A stretch of DNA of 40,090 nt. Origin: Euryarchaeota archaeon UBA103 (GTDB taxonomy: Archaea; Thermoplasmatota; Poseidoniia; Poseidoniales; Thalassarchaeaceae). Where the stretch lies: contig DAYH01000008.1 of NCBI GenBank assembly GCA_002506825.1, forward strand, positions 1 through 40,090. Reading direction: 5' to 3'. Below are positions 7,798 to 16,349 of this stretch, in pieces (within the stretch, counting starts at the first letter, position 1; the number at the start of each line of letters is the position of its first letter). The notes beneath the pieces are model-generated. The model had not been told where the DNA came from, searched no databases, and was given only the letters and a program-made list of their open reading frames with translations. The position numbers and the translations under genes are program-made.

Positions 7798-9051
7798 ATG
7801 TGGACTAGGAAAGCTGCAATAATGCTGACTAGTGGAATCAGTTTGATTCTAATTGGCATGATGATTTCCAATTTTCAATTGATGATAATTGGGCTCTCCT
7901 TCATCTCAATGTTAGCGATTAATGGCTGGGTTGCTGGACACTCCGATCTTACGATCACAAGGGAGTCCTCGGCGACAAATGTCTACAAGGGCGATGATAT
8001 TGTTATCTCACTCACAATAACTAACAACTCATATCGCAGAACTCAGCAATTGGAGATATTCGACAACGTCCCCCATGAAATGAAGATGCGTAAAGGAATC
8101 AACCAAATGAGAATGAATCTCGGACCAGGTCAATCGACTACGATGAAGTATGTTGTCCGCTGTCCACTCAGGGGTCACTACACCGTAGGACCAGTATCTG
8201 TCAGATATCGCAATGCATTCAACCTCTTCGTGAGTGAGACCAAAGTTGACGATAGATCAGACATAACCGTCTTCCCCCAAATTAGAGATATAGAAGAGGC
8301 ACTACTGAGATCTGATGTTCCAAAGATGTATTCAGGAGCAACTACTCTGAAGACTCCAGGGCCTGGAATGGAATTCTATGCACTTAGGGAGTATCTTCCC
8401 GGCGACTCTTTCCGATCGATTAACTGGAAGGCTTTAGCGAGAACTGGAGAGATGATGGTCAATGAGAAGACTAGAGATGCAGTTACCGATGTTTTCGTTA
8501 TTGTCGATACAAGAGATGTTTCTAGAATAGGTACCGTACTCAAGAATCCTCTAGAAATGGGCACCGTAGCCGCGGCTTCCGTTTCCAATTATTTCCTGAA
8601 GAGAAGAGACTCAGTAGCTCTCGTGACTTATGGTTCGAGAATGGACTATCTCCCACCCGAAACAGGAGATAAGCAGTATTTCAAGATCCTGAGTGGCCTA
8701 GCATCTGTCCAACCAAAAGGATCCATGCCCCTGCAAGCAGTCACGAATGCACTCTCTCCCAGAATTAGCAGAGGCTCCCCAGTTTTCATCATAAGTAGTC
8801 TGGAGGGGGACGGTACAACACTACCAGCAATCCGAAGTCTCTCAGGCAAGGGACACGAAGTGATCGTACTATCTCCAAGTAGCATAGACTTAGAGAGACT
8901 GGTCAGTAGGATTCCTAGGATGTCTTATGAAGTTCTGAAACTCGAAAGACAGAATAGGCTGACGGCCATTGCTGGTTATGGGGCCAAGGTCATTGATTGG
9001 ACTCCCGATGTCGAGCTCTCACAGGCACTACTACAGATCAATTTGAGTTAG
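7798..9051 (+). CDS. DUF58 family protein (vWA-like)
   Basis: 417 residues. Two hydrophobic segments cover about residues 7-45. A beta-sandwich of about 100 residues follows, then the DUF58 signature: EFYALREYLPGD (about 192-203) and INWKALARTGEMMV (208-221). The vWA-like domain begins at DVFVIVDTRD (231-240). The metal-site motif DxSxS, seen in many DUF58/vWA proteins, reads DTRDV here, so the MIDAS looks degenerate. I chose ATG 7798 over GTG 7789 because AGGGGG lies about 8 bases upstream and the ATG follows the previous stop by 1 base. DUF58 proteins usually pair with MoxR AAA+ ATPases in envelope or stress operons. No MoxR is present here. Confidence 0.88.
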   Translation: MWTRKAAIMLTSGISLILIGMMISNFQLMIIGLSFISMLAINGWVAGHSDLTITRESSATNVYKGDDIVISLTITNNSYRRTQQLEIFDNVPHEMKMRKGINQMRMNLGPGQSTTMKYVVRCPLRGHYTVGPVSVRYRNAFNLFVSETKVDDRSDITVFPQIRDIEEALLRSDVPKMYSGATTLKTPGPGMEFYALREYLPGDSFRSINWKALARTGEMMVNEKTRDAVTDVFVIVDTRDVSRIGTVLKNPLEMGTVAAASVSNYFLKRRDSVALVTYGSRMDYLPPETGDKQYFKILSGLASVQPKGSMPLQAVTNALSPRISRGSPVFIISSLEGDGTTLPAIRSLSGKGHEVIVLSPSSIDLERLVSRIPRMSYEVLKLERQNRLTAIAGYGAKVIDWTPDVELSQALLQINLS

Positions 9052-9056
9052 GATGG

Positions 9057-10268
9057 ATGGATATGGCAGAGAAAAAAGTTACAGAGAATTTCTCCCTAGA
9101 GATTTCAAGCCTCAGGAGAAGGTGGAAAATTATCTTCCTACAACTAATCTCTACAGCCGCCCTCCTAGCGCTAATGAATAGAATGATCAAATTATATGGT
9201 GCCTGCTCAGATACTTTCGTTGAGTCTTATGACGGTTCTAACTATTGGTGCCCGTCATATGAGCATACTAGGGGGCTAATTTGGTTCCAGGAACAAACAG
9301 GCTCACTCGTCCTTCCAGATGTAGTTCATGGACTAGATCAGACAGGAAACATGTCATTGGTCGCCCCTCTGATACTTTGTATGATAGTTACTTCAATCTG
9401 GATTTACACGCTCACAGCTAGGGAAAATATCCGTAAGAACATCAGGAGAATAACTGTTGGAGGAATGCTGGCATGGGGACTACTCCCATTCGTTGTTTCT
9501 TGGTTGATCGCCATCTCAAACTTCGGACTTCACTTACCATGGGGGCCAACCGACGAGCTGAATCACTTGGATAATCTCTGGGAACCGATACTCTTCATAA
9601 TTGAGTTGGTATTCTTGGGCATAGTATTCGCACCGGTGCTTTCTGGACTAATGGGAATTTGGGGCCTGTCTAGGAAACTTCTAACATGGACTGCTGGATA
9701 TTACCTGACTGTGATTGGAATACATGCTATCTTGACATTCGAAGGTATTACCGAGTCAGTTGACCTAGGGCTTTCACCACTTCCAGCTCAGATTGGAGAG
9801 GCAACCTTACTCGGTGGCCTGGTATCTCCATTATCTCTGAGTTTAATGCAAGTCGCAATCCTACTCTTAGTTTATTTAGAATCTGGATCTGCTGTTATAT
9901 CGAATATGGAGTATGCTTCTATGCTTCCAGGAGACGCGAGAAGGGATCCGGAATACGTACGACAGTTCAACAATGTAGTAAATGGACATATAGCTCATCT
10001 GATCGGTGTAATGGCTTTAGTAGCGCTTACAACCGCAATTGCTCTTGAATTCGATGACTTTCTAATTTCTACAGTAAGCGCCATTTCTGGTGGACAATGG
10101 GCGGGACAGGTGCAAGAGTCTCTGGAGCTACAGCTTACCTATGGAAAGGTAATCTCTGCAGGATTGTTCCTGATAGTTGTGGCTGGAATGAGATTCATCC
10201 TTCCATGGCAGAGGGTTACAGGGATGGTGGAAACTGCTTTCATCAAGTTCAGATCAACTGAGAATTAA
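9057..10268 (+). CDS. Polytopic membrane protein, unknown function
   Basis: About 403 residues with some seven to eight hydrophobic segments. Examples are IIFLQLISTAALLALM near the N-terminus, APLILCMIVTSIWIYTL, PILFIIELVFLGIVFAPVL and VISAGLFLIVVAGMRFIL near the C-terminus. An outer loop after the first helix contains two cysteines (GACSD and WCPSYE) that may pair. I do not recognise the family. ATG 9057, 5 bases after the DUF58 stop, is preferred to the upstream TTG at 8997, which would overlap DUF58; ATG 9063 is also possible. The tight spacing makes it the last gene of the cdc48-DUF58 run and a likely membrane partner of the DUF4350 and DUF58 proteins. Confidence 0.8.
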   Translation: MDMAEKKVTENFSLEISSLRRRWKIIFLQLISTAALLALMNRMIKLYGACSDTFVESYDGSNYWCPSYEHTRGLIWFQEQTGSLVLPDVVHGLDQTGNMSLVAPLILCMIVTSIWIYTLTARENIRKNIRRITVGGMLAWGLLPFVVSWLIAISNFGLHLPWGPTDELNHLDNLWEPILFIIELVFLGIVFAPVLSGLMGIWGLSRKLLTWTAGYYLTVIGIHAILTFEGITESVDLGLSPLPAQIGEATLLGGLVSPLSLSLMQVAILLLVYLESGSAVISNMEYASMLPGDARRDPEYVRQFNNVVNGHIAHLIGVMALVALTTAIALEFDDFLISTVSAISGGQWAGQVQESLELQLTYGKVISAGLFLIVVAGMRFILPWQRVTGMVETAFIKFRSTEN

Positions 10269-10562
10269 TCATCTGATTCCCAGTAACTGGCTGATAGTCC
10301 TAAAAATTAAATCAGACACAATTGGAATCAAGATGATGAGAAATATCGCTGTGAGAAAATCCGAGTCTATCCCTACGGTCGATACAATCGCTGAGTCAAT
10401 CTCCTCGAGGAAAAGTAAAGTGGAACAAAATACCGTTAGAATAACGACTCTCTCCGGCCATGAAGAATACCTTTTTCCCTCTGAAAATCTTCGTCCCAGT
10501 AAGGTCCCGTCTCCCTGCATTATATCTTTGAAAGCAACCACCATTATCAAAAATGCCCTCAT
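10269..10562 (-). CDS. Small two-helix membrane protein, unknown
   Basis: 97 residues with two clear hydrophobic stretches, VVILTVFCSTLLFL and FLTAIFLIILIPIVSDLIF, joined by a short acidic loop. A hydrophobic N-terminal patch (MRAFLIMVVAF) precedes them. The stop abuts the end of the convergent membrane-protein gene with no base between. The start is 53 bases from the divergent thiolase gene. The overlapping plus-strand frame at 10333-10575 is Ser-rich and shadow-like, so I favour this strand. No family recognised. Confidence 0.5.
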   Translation of the reverse strand: MRAFLIMVVAFKDIMQGDGTLLGRRFSEGKRYSSWPERVVILTVFCSTLLFLEEIDSAIVSTVGIDSDFLTAIFLIILIPIVSDLIFRTISQLLGIR

Positions 10563-10615
10563 TTTACAAATCTAGTACGCATTGGGTTCAAGTCAAACCC
10601 CTTCCGGGAGGGGTC

Positions 10616-11617
10616 ATGGACGGAGCCATATCTGTTACCAAGTGTAGCCGATGCAAGCTACCATCCATTGTCCACCAACCCTACAGTGGACAGCATCTTT
10701 GTGGTAGACACCTATCGGATTCCGTTAGAAGGAGGACTTCTCGTGAGTTAAGGAGGCAACTCAGTCTCCCAAAGGACGCAAGAAAGGAGGACGGGAGTCC
10801 GTTTGTAGTTCTCGTCGCTGTTTCAGGAGGAAAGGACTCAGCAGTCTTGTTGACAATGATCAAGGACATTATTGGAAGCAGAAGGGATGTTAAGATTGTA
10901 GCTGGTTGTGTGGACGAGGGGATTGATGGATACAGGTCTCCTTCTCTAGAGTGTGCGAGAGACCTTTCAGGCGATCTAGGGGTTGATTTTGTAACCTTGA
11001 GCTATGAGGATATGGGATATGATAGGATGGATAAGGTCGTATCCAAGATTCCTGGAATGGGAGACCTCCATGATGAGGCCAGTGGAATGATGCCATGCTC
11101 ATTCTGTGGTGTTTTCAGGAGACAGAGTCTAAATTCTCTGGCAGAAAAAGTGGGAGCCGATGTAATGGCATTGGGACATAATTTGGATGATATGGCCCAG
11201 TCTATTTTGATGAATCTTCAGAAGGGAGAGATAGAGAGATCAGTCAGACTGGCTCCACACACAGCCTCTCCAATCGAGGGAATGGTTCCAAGGATAGTTC
11301 CACTGAGGTGGATACCCGAGCAGGAGATTCATGCTTTTGCTCTGTTCAACTCCCTCCCCATCCATCATGGGGATTGCCCTCACGCATCGGGGGCCCAAAG
11401 ACAACAGAGTAGAGCAATAGTAGCTCAGCTAGAGTCACTAACGCCAGGGGCAAGGCACGGTCTTCTGCACTCTCTTGATCAAATCAGGGAGATTCATAGA
11501 GAGGTGTATCCAGATCCCAATAGCAAAATTGGTAGTTGCTCACTGTGCGGGGAGGCTACTTCCAGGCCAGTGTGTCAGTCATGCACCATGAAGAAATGGC
11601 TTTCAGATATACCCTGA
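10616..11617 (+). CDS. ttuA: TtuA/Ncs6-family tRNA thiolase (ATP-PPi loop, Fe-S, zinc)
   Basis: Adenylates and thiolates a uridine in tRNA, either U54 (TtuA) or the wobble U34 (Ncs6/CTU1). 333 residues from ATG 10616, chosen over the earlier ATG at 10553 because GGGAGGGG lies just upstream. In order: N-terminal zinc finger C10, C13, C29, H32; PP-loop SGGKDS at 70-75; PCSFCG with C161 and C164 plus C254 in HGDCPHAS, the three ligands of the family's [4Fe-4S] cluster; C-terminal zinc finger C308, C311, C320, C323. All ligands are present, so it should be active. It is followed after 8 bases by a rhodanese-type gene, which could be relevant to sulphur supply. The choice between U54 and U34 cannot be made from sequence alone. 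Confidence 0.88.
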   Translation: MDGAISVTKCSRCKLPSIVHQPYSGQHLCGRHLSDSVRRRTSRELRRQLSLPKDARKEDGSPFVVLVAVSGGKDSAVLLTMIKDIIGSRRDVKIVAGCVDEGIDGYRSPSLECARDLSGDLGVDFVTLSYEDMGYDRMDKVVSKIPGMGDLHDEASGMMPCSFCGVFRRQSLNSLAEKVGADVMALGHNLDDMAQSILMNLQKGEIERSVRLAPHTASPIEGMVPRIVPLRWIPEQEIHAFALFNSLPIHHGDCPHASGAQRQQSRAIVAQLESLTPGARHGLLHSLDQIREIHREVYPDPNSKIGSCSLCGEATSRPVCQSCTMKKWLSDIP

Positions 11618-11625
11618 GTGATGAT

Positions 11626-12450
11626 ATGTTCGTGAATATAGCAGGATACAGATTTGTAGATCTTCCCGATAGGGACTCTTTGAGAGAACCCTTCAGAGAG
11701 AAATGCAATATCCTAGGATTAAAGGGAACCATTCTCTTAAGTCACAACGGAATAAACTTCTTTCTCGCCGGAACCCAGGAATCAATTGATGAATACACCA
11801 CTTTTTTGGAAGAGGACCATAGACTACGGGGGATTCCAATACATGTTTCATACTCAGAGTATCAACCATTCCGTAGAATGCTGGTCCGACTAAAGAAGGA
11901 GATAATCTCGCTAGGGGCCGAAGAGATCAAACCAGCCGAACATGAAGGGAAGTATATCCAACCTCTCGAATTCAAGACATGGCTCGATGAGGGTAGAGAG
12001 GTAGTTGTTCTTGACACCAGAAATGACTACGAGCTCAGAGTTGGAACTTTCAAAAATTCTGTGGACCTTGATATCAAGTCATTCAGAGATTTTCCCAGTG
12101 CGGTAAGGGGCCTTGATTACGATAAATCGACTCCAGTAGTGATGTTCTGTACAGGAGGAATTAGGTGCGAGAAAGCAAGCATAGTAATGGAGAACCAAGG
12201 CTGGGAAGAGGTTTATCAAATCAAAGGAGGGGTATTAGGATACTTCAAAGAAACAGGTGGTCCCCACTGGAACGGGGACTGCTTTGTGTTCGATCAACGG
12301 GTAGCGCTCGATAAGAATCTTCAGGAGGCCGATCATGAGATGTGCTTCAAGTGCAGGGAACCGCTCTCTCCTGAGGACCTAGAATCAGACAAGTACTCTG
12401 TTGAGGAGTACTGTCCCTTCTGCTACGATAGGTTGGTTGGTCTGGTATGA
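11626..12450 (+). CDS. trhO: TrhO-like tRNA U34 hydroxylase / rhodanese-domain protein
   Basis: 274 residues from ATG 11626. This start is preferred because GAGTGATG (GTGAT pairs with the 16S 3' end) lies just before it and the protein then begins FVNIAGYRFVDL, as in TrhO/YceA. The N-terminal alpha/beta domain (GLKGTILLSHNGINFFLAG, 31-49) is followed by a rhodanese domain (about 110-210). The active-site loop CTGGIRCEKA has nucleophile C175. The C-terminal part has CFKC (240-243) and CPFC (263-266), a probable zinc site. TrhO makes 5-hydroxyuridine at tRNA position 34 in bacteria. Placement directly after a tRNA thiolase supports a wobble-uridine role, or alternatively sulphur transfer. The next gene overlaps it by 4 bases. 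Confidence 0.85.
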   Translation: MFVNIAGYRFVDLPDRDSLREPFREKCNILGLKGTILLSHNGINFFLAGTQESIDEYTTFLEEDHRLRGIPIHVSYSEYQPFRRMLVRLKKEIISLGAEEIKPAEHEGKYIQPLEFKTWLDEGREVVVLDTRNDYELRVGTFKNSVDLDIKSFRDFPSAVRGLDYDKSTPVVMFCTGGIRCEKASIVMENQGWEEVYQIKGGVLGYFKETGGPHWNGDCFVFDQRVALDKNLQEADHEMCFKCREPLSPEDLESDKYSVEEYCPFCYDRLVGLV

Positions 12451-12806
12451 AGAAGATCAACTTCACTGAGAAGCTATCGGAGTTCTCGGACCACTGGTCT
12501 CCGAAGGTTATCGCCGAGATTAATGACTACCAGTTCAAACTAGTCAAGATAGAGGGGGAATTCGTTTGGCACAATCATACCGATACGGATGAGGCCTTCA
12601 TCGTCCTTCAGGGGTCCATGTTCATCGAGCTGGAGGGCGAGACTGTGGAGCTAAAGGAGGGAGAGATGTATGTGGTCCCAAAGGGAGTAGAACACAAGCC
12701 ATACGCTCTTGAAGAGTGCAAAGTTATGCTAGTGGAGCCCAGAGGGGTAGCTAATACGGGCAACATAACCAATGACCTGACCTCATCTAATGACGTCTGG
12801 ATATAA
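12447..12806 (+). CDS. Cupin-domain protein
   Basis: Single small cupin of 119 residues. The first cupin motif has H42, H44 and E49 in WHNHTDTDEAF and the second has H83 in PKGVEHKPYA, a complete set of metal ligands. GSMFIELEGETVELKEGE gives the beta-barrel core. Its ATG overlaps the TrhO stop as ATGA, so translation is coupled. Small cupins include isomerases, dioxygenases and sensors; the substrate is unknown. The last 20 residues (after RGVANTG) are polar and probably unstructured. Confidence 0.85.
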   Translation: MKKINFTEKLSEFSDHWSPKVIAEINDYQFKLVKIEGEFVWHNHTDTDEAFIVLQGSMFIELEGETVELKEGEMYVVPKGVEHKPYALEECKVMLVEPRGVANTGNITNDLTSSNDVWI

Positions 12807-12900
12807 TTGAACGATTACTTGTGCCTGTGGCAATATTCCAGATTCCTGAATGACAGAGCATTACAACCATCCATCGAACAGTAAGTAGCTAATCTAACAT

Positions 12901-14238
12901 TCACTCATTGATTACTTCAGAAGGGCTATCTTTCAGCCTTAGGGTCATCTGCAGTACTACCGCTAACATGAAAATCACCCCGGCGACTCTGAAGCATGTG
13001 TGAAATGTCCAAATTCCACTGCCCTCGACGGTTACCGACCAGAGGTATGCCGCTAGAAGAGGACCGATAATTCTAGCCAGTGCACCATATCCTTCTTGGG
13101 CGCCCATAACCATCCCTAATTCATGACCTCCATTCTGAGCTTCGAAAGTTAGAAGTGAAGACTGAGTGGGAGAAAATAGTCCATTTCCTATAGCCAGTCC
13201 CGCTGATGAGCCAAGAATTAGCCAGGAAGCTTCTGGTGGCACATAGGGTAGGCTGGCAATTCCTAATCCACATAGTATTGTACCTATGATCATCAGTCTA
13301 CGCATGCCGAACCTATCACTAAGTGGGCCTATCAGGCCCCCTTGAACTATCACTCCAAGGAGCCCTATGAAAGCAAATATCCAGCCATTCTCCATCTCAC
13401 TCCATCCAAGACCCCCACTGTCAACAGACATAGCAGTGAATAGAATGAATGTTCCATGCATCATACTGAATGCCATCAGGAATAGGAAGTTAATCAGCAC
13501 TAGTGTAGAAATAACGGGTATCTTTAGGACTCTTATGATATTGGAGAATGTGTCGGTCAGTTTCTTCAGTGAACTCTCTTGGACTTCCGACTCTTCCTTC
13601 GAATCCATACTCTCTTCTAGCCAGAAGTATGCAAGGCTAAGCGAGATTAGCGAAAGAAGACTAGAGAAAAGACAAGGCAGTAGATACTCGTACTCCTTCC
13701 AGAAATTGGTATCAAAAACTCCTCCTATGCTAGTTGCAGGGTCGGAAAGAATGCCGCCTATGAATGGACCAATCATGAAGCCAAGTCCAAATGCCGCTCC
13801 CAACATGCCCATCCTCCTTGGAATCATATCAGGGGTGCTGATATCTCCAATATATGCTCGAGCAACTGCAATATTTCCATTACCAGCACCGGATAAGAAC
13901 CTCGCAATTATGGCCATCTCAAGACTATTTGACAGTCCGAAAACGATGAAGAAGACCGAGTTAGATACGAGGCCGAACATGATAACAGGCCTCCTGCCGA
14001 TCCGATCGCTTAGTGACCCCAGAATAGGTGTGAAAAGGAATTGAGCAAGTGAGTATACTGCAATCACTACTCCTACCCAGAAGTCCCTGCTACCGATATC
14101 GGTGACTCCCTGTCCAGAAGCCAAGTCCTGAACGAAATAAGTCAGGAAAGGAATGACAATAGTGAATCCTAGCATATCCACTAGGACAACTAGGAATAAC
14201 ACAGTCATCGGCGAGCGACTGCTGTTTTCCGAACTCAA
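12901..14238 (-). CDS. MFS transporter, TetA/drug-efflux-like
   Basis: 445 residues with 12 hydrophobic segments, typical of the major facilitator superfamily. Motif A, GSLSDRIGRRPVIMFG, sits between helices 2 and 3. A related loop, GPLSDRFGMRRLM, recurs in the second half. The central loop (SMDSKEESEVQESS) is short and acidic. The start is TTG at 14238, decided by GGAGTGATC about 4 bases upstream, a near-perfect anti-16S match; an internal ATG at 14208 is weaker. It lies 5 bases downstream of thrS on the same strand and probably shares its transcript. The substrate is unknown; the TetA-like motif is only suggestive of efflux. Confidence 0.88.
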   Translation of the reverse strand: MSSENSSRSPMTVLFLVVLVDMLGFTIVIPFLTYFVQDLASGQGVTDIGSRDFWVGVVIAVYSLAQFLFTPILGSLSDRIGRRPVIMFGLVSNSVFFIVFGLSNSLEMAIIARFLSGAGNGNIAVARAYIGDISTPDMIPRRMGMLGAAFGLGFMIGPFIGGILSDPATSIGGVFDTNFWKEYEYLLPCLFSSLLSLISLSLAYFWLEESMDSKEESEVQESSLKKLTDTFSNIIRVLKIPVISTLVLINFLFLMAFSMMHGTFILFTAMSVDSGGLGWSEMENGWIFAFIGLLGVIVQGGLIGPLSDRFGMRRLMIIGTILCGLGIASLPYVPPEASWLILGSSAGLAIGNGLFSPTQSSLLTFEAQNGGHELGMVMGAQEGYGALARIIGPLLAAYLWSVTVEGSGIWTFHTCFRVAGVIFMLAVVLQMTLRLKDSPSEVINE

Positions 14239-14243
14239 CTAGA

Positions 14244-16190
14244 TCACTCCGAAGGGATAAGAGAAAGATTCCTATCCCGGGTCGTAATCTCAGTAAAAAT
14301 CCCAGCTACAAACTCTTCCATTGGAACCCCTTTCAGTTGTTCTCCACCTCTGGACCTAATGGAGACAGTCCCATTTTCTGTCTCATCATCACCAATAATT
14401 AACATATATGCAGGCCTCATTTTTCTGTGAGTCCTAATTTTCTTTCCTACAGTATTATCGGAGTCATCAACTTTCACCCTCACTCCAGATTCGTGTAATG
14501 CATTTGCTACAGTGGCCGCATGAACCTTATGCTTCTCCGATATGGTAATGATTTGAACTTGAACGGGAGACAGCCAAGTGGGGAAGTTACCTGCCCAATG
14601 CTCAGTCAGGAACGCAACAAATCTCTCATGCGTGGAAAGTGGAGCCCTATGAATTACGAACACTTCACCATTCTCTTGACCTGTCTCGTCAGTGTAGGTC
14701 AGCCCAAATCTCTCCTTGGCCGCGAAGTCTAGCTGGATTGTCGACATAGATTCCTCCCGACCGAGAAGGGTCCTAAACTGAATATCTATCTTGGGCCCAT
14801 AGAAGGCGGCTTCCCCGACTGCCTCTACATATTCCACCCCGAGATCATCCAGAATGCCTCTGAGATGATTCTGTGTGGCTTCCCAATTATCAGGCTGGTC
14901 AATGTATTTGTCCACATTCTCAGGGTCCCATAACGATAATCGGAAGTAGTAATCATCAAATCCAAATGTAGAGTAATAATCCTGAACCATTCTGATATTG
15001 TCAGCAACTTCCGAAGCCACCTGTCCGAGTGTACAGTAAATATGAGCGTCATTCATTGTAAGCATCCTGACTCTTAGTAGACCGGCCAAGGTCCCAGACA
15101 GCTCATTCCTGTAAACAGTCCCGTATTCAGCGATCCTAACAGGTAACTCTCGGTATGACCTCCTTTTGTTACCATAGACCAGATGGTGGAAAGGACAATT
15201 CATTGCCTTCATGTAATACTCCCCGTCATCCATTTCCATAGGGGGGTACATTCCCTCTGCATAGTGTGGAAGATGACCACTGGTTTCGAAAAGCTCCTTC
15301 TTTCCAAGAACTGGAGTTGTCACACGTAGGTATCCGTATGCCTCCTCAGTTTCTACTGCGAACTTCTCAATCTCTCCTTTCAGAGTCTCACCGTTTGGCA
15401 ACCAGACGGGAAGGCCCTTGCCAATCATCTCACTGGTCATATAGAGTTCCATCTCTTTTCCAATCTTCTTGTGATCTCTCTTTGCCGCCTCCTCGAGCTG
15501 CCTCATCCTCTCTTGTAGGCCAGATTTATCTGGATAGCACATCCCATATATTCGGGTTAGTGACTCTCTCTTGCTATCAGCCCTCCAATATGCCTGACTG
15601 GTGCTCGACAGTTTGAACCATCTAAGATGCGAAGTGCTAGGTACATGCGGACCTCTGCACAGATCTATGAAATCTCCTTGCCTGTATGCAGAGGAACCAA
15701 CATCATGACCTATCTTGTCATCCATTATCTCTAGTTTGAACTTATTATCATCGAAAATTGAACGTAGCTCTTCATTATCATACTCCTCTCTAGAAATAGG
15801 AAGATTACTCTTCACAAGCTCTTTCATCCTCTTCTCAATCTTTTTTAGATCATCTTCGGAAATAGGCTCCATGTAGAAATCATAGTAGAATCCATGATCG
15901 ATTGGAGGTCCAATGGTGGGTTTAGCATCAGGGAACATCTCGGTAACTGCCTGAGCTAGTAGGTGCGCACAGGAATGCCTCAGAATATAGAGCCCTTCTG
16001 GAGAGCTTCCAGTAATCGGCTCAACGGAGCAATTAGAATCCAGCTCATAGGACATATCCCTCTCTATTCCATTTACAAGAGCGGCTACAGCACCAGATTT
16101 TCTCCCATGGACGTTTGCAATAACTTCTCCAGCAGAAATTCCACTGGCATACTCGTGAACATCACCATCGCCAACTTCGACCGTAATCAT
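14244..16190 (-). CDS. thrS: Threonyl-tRNA synthetase, bacterial type
   Basis: Charges tRNA-Thr. 648 residues with the full bacterial architecture: TGS domain (1-60); N2 editing domain with HSCAH (H72, H76) and CRGPH (C178, H182); catalytic core with zinc Cys in MNCPFHH (C332) and motif 2 YRNE (R361), followed by zinc His in NDAHIYC and in the HRAPLSTHERF motif-3 region; anticodon-binding domain at the C-terminus. Most Euryarchaeota have an archaeal ThrRS with a D-aminoacyl-deacylase-like editing domain, so the bacterial form points to transfer into this lineage. GGGAGGAG about 6 bases upstream fixes the start. The gene is followed by an MFS transporter. Confidence 0.96.
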   Translation of the reverse strand: MITVEVGDGDVHEYASGISAGEVIANVHGRKSGAVAALVNGIERDMSYELDSNCSVEPITGSSPEGLYILRHSCAHLLAQAVTEMFPDAKPTIGPPIDHGFYYDFYMEPISEDDLKKIEKRMKELVKSNLPISREEYDNEELRSIFDDNKFKLEIMDDKIGHDVGSSAYRQGDFIDLCRGPHVPSTSHLRWFKLSSTSQAYWRADSKRESLTRIYGMCYPDKSGLQERMRQLEEAAKRDHKKIGKEMELYMTSEMIGKGLPVWLPNGETLKGEIEKFAVETEEAYGYLRVTTPVLGKKELFETSGHLPHYAEGMYPPMEMDDGEYYMKAMNCPFHHLVYGNKRRSYRELPVRIAEYGTVYRNELSGTLAGLLRVRMLTMNDAHIYCTLGQVASEVADNIRMVQDYYSTFGFDDYYFRLSLWDPENVDKYIDQPDNWEATQNHLRGILDDLGVEYVEAVGEAAFYGPKIDIQFRTLLGREESMSTIQLDFAAKERFGLTYTDETGQENGEVFVIHRAPLSTHERFVAFLTEHWAGNFPTWLSPVQVQIITISEKHKVHAATVANALHESGVRVKVDDSDNTVGKKIRTHRKMRPAYMLIIGDDETENGTVSIRSRGGEQLKGVPMEEFVAGIFTEITTRDRNLSLIPSE

Positions 16191-16349
16191 CGATACTCCT
16201 CCCGATACGACCGGTCACGCAATCCCGTTTGAAGGCGTCTGTTCTAAATCGAAATATCCGCACAAATATCTGTTCTTGATAATTCGACAACGGACAAAAA
16301 GAGCAATTCCATTACGAAGCGATAAGACCAATCCCCCCTTGCCACGGAC

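Noticed and set aside
8997..9056. TTG start that would extend the polytopic membrane protein upstream
   Set aside because: It would overlap the DUF58 gene by 55 bases and the added residues have no hydrophobic or family character; ATG 9057 follows the DUF58 stop directly.
10333..10575. 80-codon plus-strand frame opposite the small membrane protein
   Set aside because: The minus-strand frame has two proper membrane helices, while this one is a Ser/Thr/Lys mixture without features and runs into the thiolase promoter region.
13367..14044. 225-codon open frame on the plus strand inside the MFS gene
   Set aside because: The MFS frame has 12 helices and motif A; the opposite frame is Ser/Pro/Arg-rich with no recognisable pattern.
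16191..16349. Possible leader RNA or T-box-like regulation upstream of thrS
   Set aside because: The 159-base gap shows no stable stem-loop or T-box sequence, only AT-rich promoter-like stretches and the thrS ribosome site.
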